From positions 1,178,001 through 1,242,000 of the forward strand of contig NZ_JIBE01000003.1 of assembly GCF_000620465.1 (NCBI RefSeq): a DNA stretch of 64,000 nucleotides, written 5' to 3'. Shown here in pieces: positions 1 to 8,818 of this stretch. The DNA comes from Ralstonia sp. UNC404CL21Col (GTDB lineage: Bacteria > Pseudomonadota > Gammaproteobacteria > Burkholderiales > Burkholderiaceae). Numbering within the stretch: position 1 is the first letter of the stretch; every line of letters begins with the position of its first letter. Below the pieces are notes generated by a model. It did not search any database. It was not told where the DNA came from and was given only the letters and a program-made list of their open reading frames with translations. The translations under genes were made by a program, and so were the position numbers.

Positions 1-118
1 CCGCGACGCTGGCTTAGTCTCACCAAGCCGGGCTGCTGTGTTCGCCTGACGTTTTACCGTTGTTGCTGCTGTGTTTCTGCATTCCGAGCCACCATCCGAA
101 TCCACGTCCGTTCGCACC

Positions 119-892
119 ATGACGCTTCGCCTCGCCCTGCTGCTCCTGCTGCTCGTCAACGGCGTTCTGCTCGCGGCCAATACCGGCGTGTTCGGGCCCG
201 AAGTGTCCAAGGCGTGGTTCGAAAGCGAGCGCGAGCCTGATCGCATGCGTCGCCAGATCCGCACCGAAGAGATCCGCATTCTCGAGCCGGCACCCGCTTC
301 TGCACCGGCCGCAACCGTACCCAAATCGTCGCCGGCTGGCGCCGCACCAGCCGCATCGGGCTCGCAAGCCAACATCGAGCCTGCGGCGCTGACCACTGCC
401 GGCACCGCTGAAAGCGGCGGCAGTTGCACCGAGCTGGGCGGCCTGACCGAAGCACAGGCCACGCGGGGCATCGATCAGCTGAAGCAGCTGGCGGGCGTGC
501 AGGTTGAGCGCATCACGCGTCAGGAAGACAACCGCTGGTGGGTCCACATGCCGGCCCGCGACACGCGCGACGATGCCGAGCGCAAGGTCTCTGAACTCAA
601 GCGCCGCAACGTGGCGGATTCAGCCATCGTGCAGGAAGGCAATACGTTTGTGGTGTCGCTGGGCCTGTTCCGCGACAAGGAGCGCGCGCAGCAGCGCCTC
701 GATGAACTGCGCGCCAAGGACGTGCGCACGGCCGTGGTCACGCAAACGCGCCGGCTTGGCTCGCAGACGTCGCTGCGCGTGACCACCACCGCCGATGCGG
801 CTTCGGGCGTCGCAGCCCAACTGGCCGCGCTGAAGAAAACCCTGGGCGCCGAAGACCTGCACGCTTGCGCGGCGGTCACGGCATCGCGCTAA
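119..892 (+). CDS. SPOR-like membrane-anchored protein
   Basis: Predicted 257-residue envelope protein of uncertain role. Residues 2-20 are hydrophobic (signal or anchor). An Ala/Pro-rich linker follows (about 50-95). The C-terminal half has the beta-alpha pattern of a SPOR domain, for example the strand and helix FVVSLGLFRDKERAQQRL, matching the VxxGxFxxxxxAxxL signature. SPOR domains bind peptidoglycan glycan strands lacking stem peptides, so a cell-wall role is inferred. I prefer ATG 119 to the in-frame GTG at 71 because it puts the hydrophobic segment at the N-terminus. The gene converges on the heptose adenylyltransferase gene with 4 bases between stops. The domain call is by eye and could be wrong. 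Confidence 0.7.
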   Translation: MTLRLALLLLLLVNGVLLAANTGVFGPEVSKAWFESEREPDRMRRQIRTEEIRILEPAPASAPAATVPKSSPAGAAPAASGSQANIEPAALTTAGTAESGGSCTELGGLTEAQATRGIDQLKQLAGVQVERITRQEDNRWWVHMPARDTRDDAERKVSELKRRNVADSAIVQEGNTFVVSLGLFRDKERAQQRLDELRAKDVRTAVVTQTRRLGSQTSLRVTTTADAASGVAAQLAALKKTLGAEDLHACAAVTASR

Positions 893-896
893 CCCT

Positions 897-1394
897 TCAG
901 GACGTCGCGCGCACGCGCTTGAGCAGGGCCGTCGTCGAGCGATCGTGCTCGAACGGAATCGCCAGCGCCGTGCCGCCCCAGCTACGCACCACGCGCGTTT
1001 CTTCGAGCGCATCGATGTCGTAGTCGCCGCCTTTCACGTAGATGTCAGGGCGCACGCGCTTGATGAGTTCGACCGGCGTGCGCTCGGCAAACAACACCAC
1101 CAGACTCACCGCTTCCAGCGCAGCCAGCACGGCCAGGCGATCGTCCTGTGTGTTGAGCGGGCGGTCGTCGCCCTTGCCCAGCATTCGCACCGAGGCATCG
1201 GTGTTCACCCCCACCACGAGCGACGCGCCCAACGCACGCGCCTGCGCCAGATACGTGGCGTGACCGCGATGCAGGATGTCGAACACGCCGTTGGTGAAGA
1301 CCAAGGGGCGCGGCAAGGCGCGCACGCGGGCTTCCACATCGGCGGCGTCGCAGATCTTCTGTTCAAAGGCGGGTGCGGGCTGGCGAGCGGTCAT
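897..1394 (-). CDS. rfaE2: D-glycero-beta-D-manno-heptose 1-phosphate adenylyltransferase
   Basis: A 165-residue cytoplasmic nucleotidyltransferase equal to the C-terminal half of HldE. It transfers AMP from ATP to heptose 1-phosphate to make ADP-heptose for the LPS inner core. The cytidylyltransferase signature is complete at residues 34-45 (TNGVFDILHRGH, with the HxGH ATP-binding motif). VKGGDYD follows near 120 and the usual family ending RSTTALLKRV is present. No kinase domain is attached, so this is the stand-alone RfaE2 type; the kinase must lie elsewhere. The start at 1394 sits about 25 residues before the catalytic motif; longer in-frame starts run into the neighbouring terminator hairpin. 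Confidence 0.93.
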   Translation of the reverse strand: MTARQPAPAFEQKICDAADVEARVRALPRPLVFTNGVFDILHRGHATYLAQARALGASLVVGVNTDASVRMLGKGDDRPLNTQDDRLAVLAALEAVSLVVLFAERTPVELIKRVRPDIYVKGGDYDIDALEETRVVRSWGGTALAIPFEHDRSTTALLKRVRATS

Positions 1395-1415
1395 GGCAAA
1401 AGCGGAATCGGAGTG

Positions 1416-1448
1416 GAAAACAAAACGGCCCATCGAATCGATGGGCCG
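1416..1448 (-). terminator. Rho-independent terminator of the ferritin-like gene
   Basis: A 10-bp perfect stem (CGGCCCATCG at 1426-1435 pairing with 1439-1448, 3-base loop) is followed on the minus strand by TTTTGTTTT. It lies 20 bases past the stop of the ferritin-like gene and upstream of rfaE2, so it should separate the two minus-strand genes. Confidence 0.85.
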
Positions 1449-1468
1449 CTGGCTGCCAGTGGCAAGGA

Positions 1469-2323
1469 TCAGGCAGCTTGTTCGGTCGAGCCGAGCAGAC
1501 GTGCGTTCAGTTCCTTGCGATAGCGGTTCAGGTCTTGCACGGTCTCGAAAGTGCGCTCGAACAGCAGGCCCATGTTGTGCAGGATGCGCTCGATGACCTT
1601 CTTTTCCCAGCCGGCGTCGAACTTGATCTGCTCGTCCAGCCAGTGCTCCAGCCAATCCGGGTTCGGCAGGCGCGACTGCACCGTGTCTTGCGGGAACAGC
1701 GCCTTGTTGACATGCAGGTTGGTCGGGTGGAGCGGCTTTTCGGTGCGACGTGCCGAGGCCATCAGCACGCCGATCTTGGCGAATGCGCTGCGCGCGCTGT
1801 CGCCAAACTGGCCGAGGTATTTCTTCATGTAGCGCAGGTAGGCGCCGCCGTGGCGGGCTTCGTCCTGCGACAGATGCTTGTAGATCGCCTTGATGACCGG
1901 CTCGGTGTGCCATTCGGAGGCACGGCGGTACCAGTGGTTCAGGCGGATTTCGCCGCAGAAGTGCAGCATCAGCGTTTCCAGCGGCGGGGCCGGATCGAAC
2001 TCGAAGCGCACGTTGTGCAGCTCTTCTTCGGTCGGCACGAGATCCGGACGGAAGCGGCGCAGATATTCCATCAGCACCAGCGAATGCTTCTGCTCTTCAA
2101 AGAACCACACGCTCATGAACGCCGAAAAATCGGAGTCGTGACGATTGTCACGCAGGAACATCTCGGTGGCCGGCAGGGCTGACCACTCGGTGATGGCATT
2201 CATCTTGATGGTCTGCGCTTGCGCGTCGGTCAGCAGCGACGCATCGAACGTGTCCCACGGAATATCCTTTTCCATATTCCAGCGGACCGCTTCCAACGAC
2301 TTGAACAATTCGGGATAGAGCAT
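1469..2323 (-). CDS. Ferritin-like diiron protein (acyl-ACP desaturase-like)
   Basis: A 284-residue soluble protein of the ferritin-like superfamily. Two ExxH metal-binding motifs are visible: EEQKH ending at His80 and DEARH at residues 154-158. Additional acids at about Glu46 and Glu125 could complete a four-helix-bundle diiron site. The spacing of about 78 residues between the motifs resembles acyl-ACP desaturases and AurF-like N-oxygenases more than storage ferritins. Substrate and partner are unknown. The gene is monocistronic: a terminator follows it and the divergent upstream gap is about 400 bp. Start at ATG 2323; an in-frame start further up (2386) adds a poorly conserved-looking tail. 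Confidence is high for the fold, low for the reaction. Confidence 0.8.
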   Translation of the reverse strand: MLYPELFKSLEAVRWNMEKDIPWDTFDASLLTDAQAQTIKMNAITEWSALPATEMFLRDNRHDSDFSAFMSVWFFEEQKHSLVLMEYLRRFRPDLVPTEEELHNVRFEFDPAPPLETLMLHFCGEIRLNHWYRRASEWHTEPVIKAIYKHLSQDEARHGGAYLRYMKKYLGQFGDSARSAFAKIGVLMASARRTEKPLHPTNLHVNKALFPQDTVQSRLPNPDWLEHWLDEQIKFDAGWEKKVIERILHNMGLLFERTFETVQDLNRYRKELNARLLGSTEQAA

Positions 2324-2726
2324 GGTAAGCCTTTGAATTTGCAGGCGGATTCTAGCAGACATGCTTGACCAGCCCCCGTTTTTCATGGTTGCCGGAGCAA
2401 AGTTCTTGGTCTGCCCGTTTCCTCATCACAACAGGCCTGCCGCAGCCACGGTTGCAACGTGGCCCGGCGACCCCCTCACGCGCGATGCCGTCGCGCGTCG
2501 TCTCGCGGTAGGCCGCGATGTGATCGACAGCACGCGGGCTGTCGTCTTTTGTGTCGGACCGGACGACGCCCGGCGAGGTTTCAGTATAGGAAGCGCTGCA
2601 ATCCGTGTGCCGAATGACAGGCAACGCATACCGCACATTCCAACCGGTGCGACCCCGGGGCGTTATACCCTAGACTGAAGACAAACTCCGGTTCGCCGGC
2701 TGAGCGTCCGCTTTTGGAGAGTGCCC
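2324..2726. other. Divergent intergenic region, 403 bp
   Basis: Separates the minus-strand ferritin-like gene from the plus-strand peroxidase gene. It should hold both promoters. The only hint is a TAGACT -10-like hexamer at about 2670-2675 on the plus strand, without a good -35. Small open frames here have no recognisable motif and I do not call them. Confidence 0.4.
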
Positions 2727-3422
2727 ATGTTGTTTCCCGCCACCGTTTCCGCGCGACGTCCGCGCCTGCAATTGCACGCGTCGGGTGCGCTGCGCCGGCA
2801 CCATGTGCTGATGATCGTCATTGCGATTGCCATTGCCGTCATTGCATTGCTGCTGCCCCGCACGGGACATGCCGCCACGGCTGGCGTTGCACCGACCGTG
2901 CAAGGGCCGGTGGCCGCAGGCGCATGCCCTGCCAGCCTGAATTTTCGCGTCAAGCGCCTGCAGGACGACGCGCCACAAGACCTGTGCCAGTACTCCGGCC
3001 GCGTCGTGCTGGTCGTCAACACCGCGAGCTATTGCGGCTACACGCATCAGTACGAAGGGCTCGAAGCGCTGTACGCAAAGTACCGTGACAAGGGGCTGAC
3101 GGTGCTGGGCTTTCCGTCCAACGACTTCCAGCAGGAACCCGGCAACAGCAAGCAGATCGCCGACTTTTGCTACAACACGTACGGCGTGAAATTTCCGATG
3201 TTCTCGAAGACGCCGGTGGTAGGCGCGAGCGCGTCGCCTCTCTATGCGTGGCTGGCGACGCAGACGGGCCAGCCGCCCAAGTGGAACTTCCACAAATACC
3301 TGCTGGACCGCACCGGCCGCGTGGCGGCGGTGTTCCCGAGCAGCGTCGAGCCGAGCGACCCGGCGCTGATCAAGCGCATCGACGCGCTGCTGGCTGATCC
3401 ATCGACACGCTCGTCGCGCTGA
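2727..3422 (+). CDS. Glutathione peroxidase family protein, membrane-anchored
   Basis: A 231-residue thiol peroxidase that reduces hydrogen peroxide or lipid hydroperoxides. The peroxidatic Cys is about residue 103 in NTASYCGYT (Cys, not Sec). The conserved WNFHKYLLD block with the catalytic Trp and Asn is present. The usual FPCNQF motif reads FPSNDF, so its Cys is Ser; another Cys remains in ADFCYNTYGV as in BtuE-type enzymes. Residues 29-43 form a hydrophobic segment after an Arg-rich N-terminus, which predicts export or membrane anchoring with the active domain in the periplasm. ATG 2727 is chosen over GTG 2721 because GGAGAG lies just upstream. The stop abuts that of the convergent patatin gene with no gap. 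Confidence 0.88.
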   Translation: MLFPATVSARRPRLQLHASGALRRHHVLMIVIAIAIAVIALLLPRTGHAATAGVAPTVQGPVAAGACPASLNFRVKRLQDDAPQDLCQYSGRVVLVVNTASYCGYTHQYEGLEALYAKYRDKGLTVLGFPSNDFQQEPGNSKQIADFCYNTYGVKFPMFSKTPVVGASASPLYAWLATQTGQPPKWNFHKYLLDRTGRVAAVFPSSVEPSDPALIKRIDALLADPSTRSSR

Positions 3423-4607
3423 TCAGGCTGCGCGCATCGTGTCCGGAATCGCGCCGTACAGGAACGCCGCCAGCTCGTCGCGGCGCGCCTGCACATCGCG
3501 CTCGCCCAGGTCGATCAGTTCCTGCGTGAACTCCGGCTCAAAAAGCAGATAGCTGGCGAATGCCGCGCCGCGCGCTTCGGTGCCGCCCAGCGGCTTGAGG
3601 AGTGCGCGGACCGTGCCCGGCAGGCGCTGCACGTGGCGGGAGGCAATCAGCTCGATGCGCTCGGAAGGCGCCATGACCAGCACTTCGATCTTGCGCCAGC
3701 CGTCGCGCGCGTCGGCAATTTCGGGGTTGCGCGCCACCATGGCGTTGACGTGCTGCAGCCGCTCGATGTCAGCTGAAAGCCCGTCGAGAAAGATGCTCGC
3801 CAGCGCCTGCCCCGCAATCTGCGCCAGCGACGGATAGCCGGACGCCGGTACCGTGTCGTACCAGCCAGGCTGCGTGCGAGACGCCGCACCCACCACCAGA
3901 ATGCGATTCGCACCCAGATGAATGGCCGGGCTCAACGGCGACATCTGCCGCATCGTGCCGTCGCCGAACCATTCGTCGTTCCCTTCCAGGGGCACCGGCT
4001 CGGCCGGGAAGATGAACGGAATGCTCGACGACGCGAGCATGTGCGACACGCCGATCTGATCCGACACCGCAATCCGCTGCGACCGCCGCCACGGCAGCAC
4101 CACGTGCGGCGATTGATAGAACGTGACGTGACGCCCCGTGGTGTAAGACAGCGCGGTGATGGCCAGTGCGCGTAGCGCTCCGGCGTCGAAGGCGGCCTGC
4201 ACCTGCTGACCGTCGTGTTGCGATTCAAGCAATTCACGCAGCGGCGTATTGTCGAACAGCGCGCGCGGCGTTCGGCCGGTCATCCAGCCGAACGCCAACG
4301 CGGTCAACCACCGGGCGCCGCTGGAGCCCACGCGGCCGACGTCCGTGCGATACACACGATCGGCATGCAGGCTGCCCCAGAGCTGGGTGAGCGCCTCGGT
4401 GGCGAGCGTGAAATCCTGCGCGCCGCGGGCGAGGCCGAGACTGTTGATCGCGCCCGCAGAAGTCCCGCAAATGACATCGAACGGCGTGCGCGCCACACCC
4501 GGCGCATACTCGCGCGCCAATCCTGCGATGCCGCGCAGCACACCGACCTGATAGGCGGCACGCGCGCCGCCGCCCATCATCAACAGTGCAGTGCAGTCTG
4601 TCGACAT
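3423..4607 (-). CDS. Patatin-like phospholipase
   Basis: A 394-residue patatin-fold lipid acyl hydrolase. The oxyanion motif GGGARAAYQVG (residues 12-22), the nucleophile elbow GTSAG (Ser50) and the catalytic Asp in DGT (Asp216) are all present, so the Ser-Asp dyad is intact. There is no signal peptide, which suggests a cytoplasmic or membrane-associated enzyme. The start lies 3 bases after the stop of phaM on the same strand, so the two are probably cotranscribed; this pairing suggests action at the surface of storage granules or membranes, which is inference. Patatins are also known as PHB depolymerase-like and phospholipase A enzymes, so the substrate is open. Confidence 0.9.
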   Translation of the reverse strand: MSTDCTALLMMGGGARAAYQVGVLRGIAGLAREYAPGVARTPFDVICGTSAGAINSLGLARGAQDFTLATEALTQLWGSLHADRVYRTDVGRVGSSGARWLTALAFGWMTGRTPRALFDNTPLRELLESQHDGQQVQAAFDAGALRALAITALSYTTGRHVTFYQSPHVVLPWRRSQRIAVSDQIGVSHMLASSSIPFIFPAEPVPLEGNDEWFGDGTMRQMSPLSPAIHLGANRILVVGAASRTQPGWYDTVPASGYPSLAQIAGQALASIFLDGLSADIERLQHVNAMVARNPEIADARDGWRKIEVLVMAPSERIELIASRHVQRLPGTVRALLKPLGGTEARGAAFASYLLFEPEFTQELIDLGERDVQARRDELAAFLYGAIPDTMRAA

Positions 4608-4610
4608 CGA

Positions 4611-5501
4611 TCAGGGCGTGTCGTTGGTGGGCTTGCGAGGTGCAGATTTCGCGGGCGCTTTCTTGGCAGCGGCCTTCTTGGCGGAGGGCTTGGCCGTCTT
4701 GCCAGCAGGCGTCTTGGCGGCCGGTTTCTGCGCCGGCTTGGCGGCTGCGGGCTTGGACTTCGCCTGCGTACCTTCGATATCTTCCGGCGCGGCATCCAGA
4801 CCTTCCGCGCCCGGGGCGCCGCCAAACCCGGGGAAGCCGCCAGGGAAGCCCGGCATCAGGTTCTGGGGCATCGGCATGGCGGCCGCTGCGGAACTCGCGA
4901 TCTGGTTGAACTGCTGCTGCAGCATGTTCCACCACGGTGACGGGTCCAGCGCGGCCGCGGCGGCGCGGGCGGCTGCTTGCGCCTGCGCAGCGGCCTGGGC
5001 CTGGGCCTTGGCATTCTCGGCGCGGGCTTCAGCCTGATCGTCGTCCGTGTCTTCCTCCGCCTCGTCCTCGTCTTCGGGCGGCGGTTCGTCGTCAGCCGGC
5101 TTGGCTGTGGCGGCGGTGTGGGGCCACGCAGGTTTGGATGCCTCATCAGAAGACGATGAAGATGAAGACGAAGACGCGTCCGGCGTCAGCCCGTCGAACG
5201 CAGATTTCATGGCCTCCGGCGACAGTGCAGAGCCGAACGTCTGCAACGCCACCAGCGTGGCGCGCTGCACCTCCAGGCCCTGGATTGCCGTGCGCAGCAG
5301 GCTGGCGTTCAGTTGCAGCCAGCTTTCCACGGCGCGCAGGTCGTGGATGCGCTTGTCGATTTCCTCAAGATCCATCGGCGGCGCGGCAAAGCTCGCCATG
5401 TTGGGCATGCCGCCACCGGCCATGCCGGCAAAGCCGCCGCCCCACAGCTTGCGCAGGAAATCGAAACCGCCTTCGGCGAAATTGGGCATCTGGGTGAACA
5501 T
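4611..5501 (-). CDS. phaM: PHB granule-associated protein PhaM
   Basis: A 296-residue protein matching PhaM of Cupriavidus/Ralstonia, which activates PHB synthase PhaC and attaches granules to the nucleoid. The N-terminal 100 residues carry the family pattern ([20 protein letters not shown], then [17 protein letters not shown]). A run of nine serines near 132-140 and a strongly acidic stretch (about 150-175) follow, then an Ala/Gln-rich helix and a second block [15 protein letters not shown]. The C-terminal 50 residues are a Lys/Ala/Pro tail ([17 protein letters not shown]) of the histone-H1 type that binds DNA in PhaM. It is slightly longer than the C. necator protein as I remember it, mainly through low-complexity insertions. 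GTAGGAGACACC precedes the ATG. Confidence 0.9.
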   Translation of the reverse strand: MFTQMPNFAEGGFDFLRKLWGGGFAGMAGGGMPNMASFAAPPMDLEEIDKRIHDLRAVESWLQLNASLLRTAIQGLEVQRATLVALQTFGSALSPEAMKSAFDGLTPDASSSSSSSSSDEASKPAWPHTAATAKPADDEPPPEDEDEAEEDTDDDQAEARAENAKAQAQAAAQAQAAARAAAAALDPSPWWNMLQQQFNQIASSAAAAMPMPQNLMPGFPGGFPGFGGAPGAEGLDAAPEDIEGTQAKSKPAAAKPAQKPAAKTPAGKTAKPSAKKAAAKKAPAKSAPRKPTNDTP

Positions 5502-5557
5502 GGTGTCTCCTACAAATCGGTCGGGGGTCGGGCGCGCTTGCGAGTCGTCATCTTCAA

Positions 5558-6376
<819 letters not shown>

Positions 6377-6443
6377 GGCGTCTGAGGTAATGGATCAAGC
6401 ATAGCGGATGAGATCGCGCGCGCAACGCGGGATGTGCGCCATC

Positions 6444-6467
6444 GTCACCGTCACTGTCACTGTCACT
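6444..6467. repeat. Hexanucleotide tandem repeat at the end of the ABC binding-protein gene
   Basis: Four tandem copies of GTCAC(C/T) in plus-strand reading. On the coding (minus) strand they give TGA as the stop codon, followed by in-frame TGA every second codon (TGA CAG TGA CAG TGA CGG TGA). Slippage in this tract would not change the protein end. Confidence 0.8.
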
Positions 6468-7626
6468 TCGGGGCATCGGCCAGATGCCATTGGCCGCGGC
6501 GGATCTGCGCCATCACGCGGGCACGCTGGTCCAGGCCGACGTGGTCTTGCGGGCTCATGTTGACCACGCCGGTGCTGGTCGGCAGATCGCGCCCCTGCTC
6601 CAGTGCGTCGCGCAGCGCCTCGCGAAAGGCCGGCGTGCCCGGCTTGGCACGCTTGAGCGCCACGGGCACCGCGCGCTGCAACAGCAAGCCGATGTCGCCC
6701 GTGTAGGCGGCGAAGATCGAGACGCTGCCCTTGCCAAAGGCCGCCTCGTAACGACGGGCAAAATCCAGCGCCTGCTTCTTGGCCGGATTGGCGTCGGGCA
6801 ATTCGGCGGCGACCATCACGGGGCCGGTCGGCACGTAGGCGCCTTCGCAGTCCTTGCCGCACAGCTTGACGAAATCGTTGTTGGATACGCCGTGGTTGAA
6901 GTAAATCTTGCCGGTGTAACCGCGCTCGGCCAGCGCGCGGGCCGGCAGTGCAGCGGGCGTGCCGGAGCCGCCAATCACCACCGCATCAGGCTTGTTGGCC
7001 AGCAGATGCAGCACCTGCGCGGTCACGCTGTTGTCGGTGGGCGAAAAACGCTCGGTATCGGTGATGCGGATGTGCTTGAGATCGGCAAAGCGCTGGACCT
7101 CCGCGAGAAAGGCCTCGCCCAGCGCGTTGGCAAAGCCGATGTAGGCGATGGTCTTCACGCCGTGCGCTGCCGCGTGCTCGGCAATCAGCGACGCCATGTG
7201 CGAGTCGGAATGCGGCGTCTTGAAGATCCAGCGCCGCTTGGCATCCATCGGCTCGATCAACCGGGCGGATGAGGCCAGTGAGATCACCGGCGTCTTGCCT
7301 TCGGCCGCCGCGTCGATCATCGCCAGCGTATTCGGCGTCGTGGACGAGCCGACAATGACGTCCACGTTCGACTCGCTCATCAGCTTGCGCGTGTTGGTGA
7401 CCGCGCGCGTGGTGTCCGACGCATCGTCGAGCACGATCACGTCGACGCGCTCCCCGCCGATCTCGCGCGGCCACAGCGTGGTGGCGTTCTTCTCGGGCTG
7501 CCCCAGCGACGCCTGCGGCCCGGTGGCCGACACCGTGACCCCGATGCGGATGTCCGCCAGCGCGGCGGAAGACAACAAAGCCAAACCAGCCAGTACGCCT
7601 GCGTGCCGCCACTTCGGTCGCTGCAT
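6463..7626 (-). CDS. Branched-chain amino acid-type ABC transporter substrate-binding protein
   Basis: A 387-residue periplasmic binding protein of the LivJ/LivK class (type I fold). A signal peptide is clear: positively charged start MQRPKWRH, hydrophobic core, and a likely cleavage after SSAALA before DIRIGVTVSATGP. The body has the family blocks RKLMSESNVDVIVGSSTTP and KIYFNHGVSNNDF. ATG 7626 is chosen because GGAGGAGA lies just upstream; an in-frame start at 7653 would extend the signal peptide needlessly. No permease or ATPase gene is adjacent, so it is an orphan receptor here. Ligands of this class include leucine-type amino acids and aromatic or short carboxylic acids; I cannot tell which. 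Confidence 0.9.
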   Translation of the reverse strand: MQRPKWRHAGVLAGLALLSSAALADIRIGVTVSATGPQASLGQPEKNATTLWPREIGGERVDVIVLDDASDTTRAVTNTRKLMSESNVDVIVGSSTTPNTLAMIDAAAEGKTPVISLASSARLIEPMDAKRRWIFKTPHSDSHMASLIAEHAAAHGVKTIAYIGFANALGEAFLAEVQRFADLKHIRITDTERFSPTDNSVTAQVLHLLANKPDAVVIGGSGTPAALPARALAERGYTGKIYFNHGVSNNDFVKLCGKDCEGAYVPTGPVMVAAELPDANPAKKQALDFARRYEAAFGKGSVSIFAAYTGDIGLLLQRAVPVALKRAKPGTPAFREALRDALEQGRDLPTSTGVVNMSPQDHVGLDQRARVMAQIRRGQWHLADAPK

Positions 7627-7709
7627 TGGGGGTCTCCTCCCGTGGTTTGGCAAAGAGCGTAGCGGTTTTGCGGCGGTTTGGCGATGCGGAGTCGCCCAGG
7701 CTCGGCAGT

Positions 7710-8714
7710 TCAGGCAGCGAGCGCCGTGATACCGGCACGCGGCAGCGCATCCTCCACCAACGCGCGCATCGATTCGAGCACGGCCGATTGCGGCATCAAC
7801 CCGAAGTTGTGCAGCGCCATCACGTGATCGACGCCCATGTCGGACAGCTGCGCGAGCTTCTCGGCCACCGCGTGGGGCGTGCCGAACAACGACAGGCCGC
7901 TGGCGAGCACATCGTCGTACGTCTGGCGGCGCGCGTAGAGCCGCGTGGCGACGTACAGGTCGAATGCGTCGGCGGCCGTTGCACGCACGGCGGCTTCGGT
8001 CGGGCCCACATGCGTGTGCAGCGCGACGGCCGCCATGCCGCGCGTGTCGGCAATGTTTGCTTCAGCCAGACCACGGCGGTATTCGTCCATCAACATGCGG
8101 ATGTCCTCAAAACTTTCAACCGAGGCATACGGCACGAACAGCATGCGCCGGCCCTGCCGGCCAATGTGATACGCCGCCTCGCGACGCAGGATTGCCACGT
8201 GGATCGGCACACGCGTCTGCACCGGCAGAACGTTGAGGCGCACGTCGCGCAGCGTGTGGAACTGGCCCGCGTGGTGCACGCGCTCGCCGGCGAGCAAGCG
8301 CTCGACAAGCATCAGCGCTTCGTCAAAGCGCTCGCGCTTGATGGCGGGGTCGACGTCGTAGCCTTCGAACTCGTGCTTGAGGTAGCCGGAGCCCACGCCC
8401 AGTGACAGCCGCCCGCCCGAAAGCGCATCGACCATCGCGTAGTTCTCGGCCACCGTGGCCGGATGGTGGAAAGTCAGGATCGAGATGGCCGTGCCGAGGC
8501 GCAGCCGCTGTGTCTGCGCGGCGAGATGCGACAGAAAGACTGCGGGGTTGGGAACGGCGCCGTACTCGTGAAAGTGATGCTCGGCCACCCAGAAGGTGTC
8601 GTAGCCGAGCGCTTCGGCGTGGCGCGCCTGGGCGATGACGTCTGCGTAGAGTTGCGGCAGACTGCGGGGCCGGTCGGGGTAATGGTCCTGCACGGAAAAG
8701 ATCGACAGCTTCAT
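7710..8714 (-). CDS. LLM-class flavin-dependent oxidoreductase
   Basis: A 334-residue bacterial luciferase-like (beta/alpha)8 enzyme using FMN/F420-type flavin. Features of the family are MKLSIFSVQDHYPD at the start, the WVAEHHFHEYGAVPNPAVFL block (about 42-61), the LRLGTAISILTFHHP strand and GVGSGYLKHEF phosphate-binding loop. Substrate is unknown; relatives oxidise sulfonates, long-chain alkanes or amines, others act as reductases. It starts 104 bases from the divergent IclR regulator at 8819, which is its likely controller. 83 bases separate it from the following binding-protein gene on the same strand, so cotranscription is possible. Confidence 0.87.
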   Translation of the reverse strand: MKLSIFSVQDHYPDRPRSLPQLYADVIAQARHAEALGYDTFWVAEHHFHEYGAVPNPAVFLSHLAAQTQRLRLGTAISILTFHHPATVAENYAMVDALSGGRLSLGVGSGYLKHEFEGYDVDPAIKRERFDEALMLVERLLAGERVHHAGQFHTLRDVRLNVLPVQTRVPIHVAILRREAAYHIGRQGRRMLFVPYASVESFEDIRMLMDEYRRGLAEANIADTRGMAAVALHTHVGPTEAAVRATAADAFDLYVATRLYARRQTYDDVLASGLSLFGTPHAVAEKLAQLSDMGVDHVMALHNFGLMPQSAVLESMRALVEDALPRAGITALAA

Positions 8715-8765
8715 GGCGTCTCCCGGGGTTCGAGGTCTTTTCCAGCGCGCAGGCCGCCTCGCCGG

Positions 8766-8798
8766 TTGTATCTTTTTACGTAACGCGTATCTTATAAA
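8766..8798. promoter_or_regulatory. Candidate operator/promoter between LLM oxidoreductase and IclR genes
   Basis: The AT-rich core of an otherwise GC-rich divergent gap. It contains a perfect palindrome TTACGTAA (8776-8783), an overlapping ACGCGT, and two direct TATCTT copies 19 bases apart (8769-8774 and 8788-8793). A TATAAA hexamer (8793-8798) could be the -10 for the regulator gene. The role as IclR operator is inferred from position only. Confidence 0.45.
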
Positions 8799-8818
8799 GC
8801 GACACCCGAGACATCAAG

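Noticed and set aside
1-17. Possible last codons of an upstream gene (frame ending GCT TAG at 12-17)
   Set aside because: Five codons are too few to support a call, although coaX is a common upstream neighbour in related genomes.
71-118. GTG 71 as start of the SPOR-like gene
   Set aside because: It would put 16 polar residues before the signal segment; ATG 119 is better.
3023-3031. Selenocysteine in the glutathione peroxidase
   Set aside because: The active-site codon is TGC (Cys) and no TGA occurs in frame.
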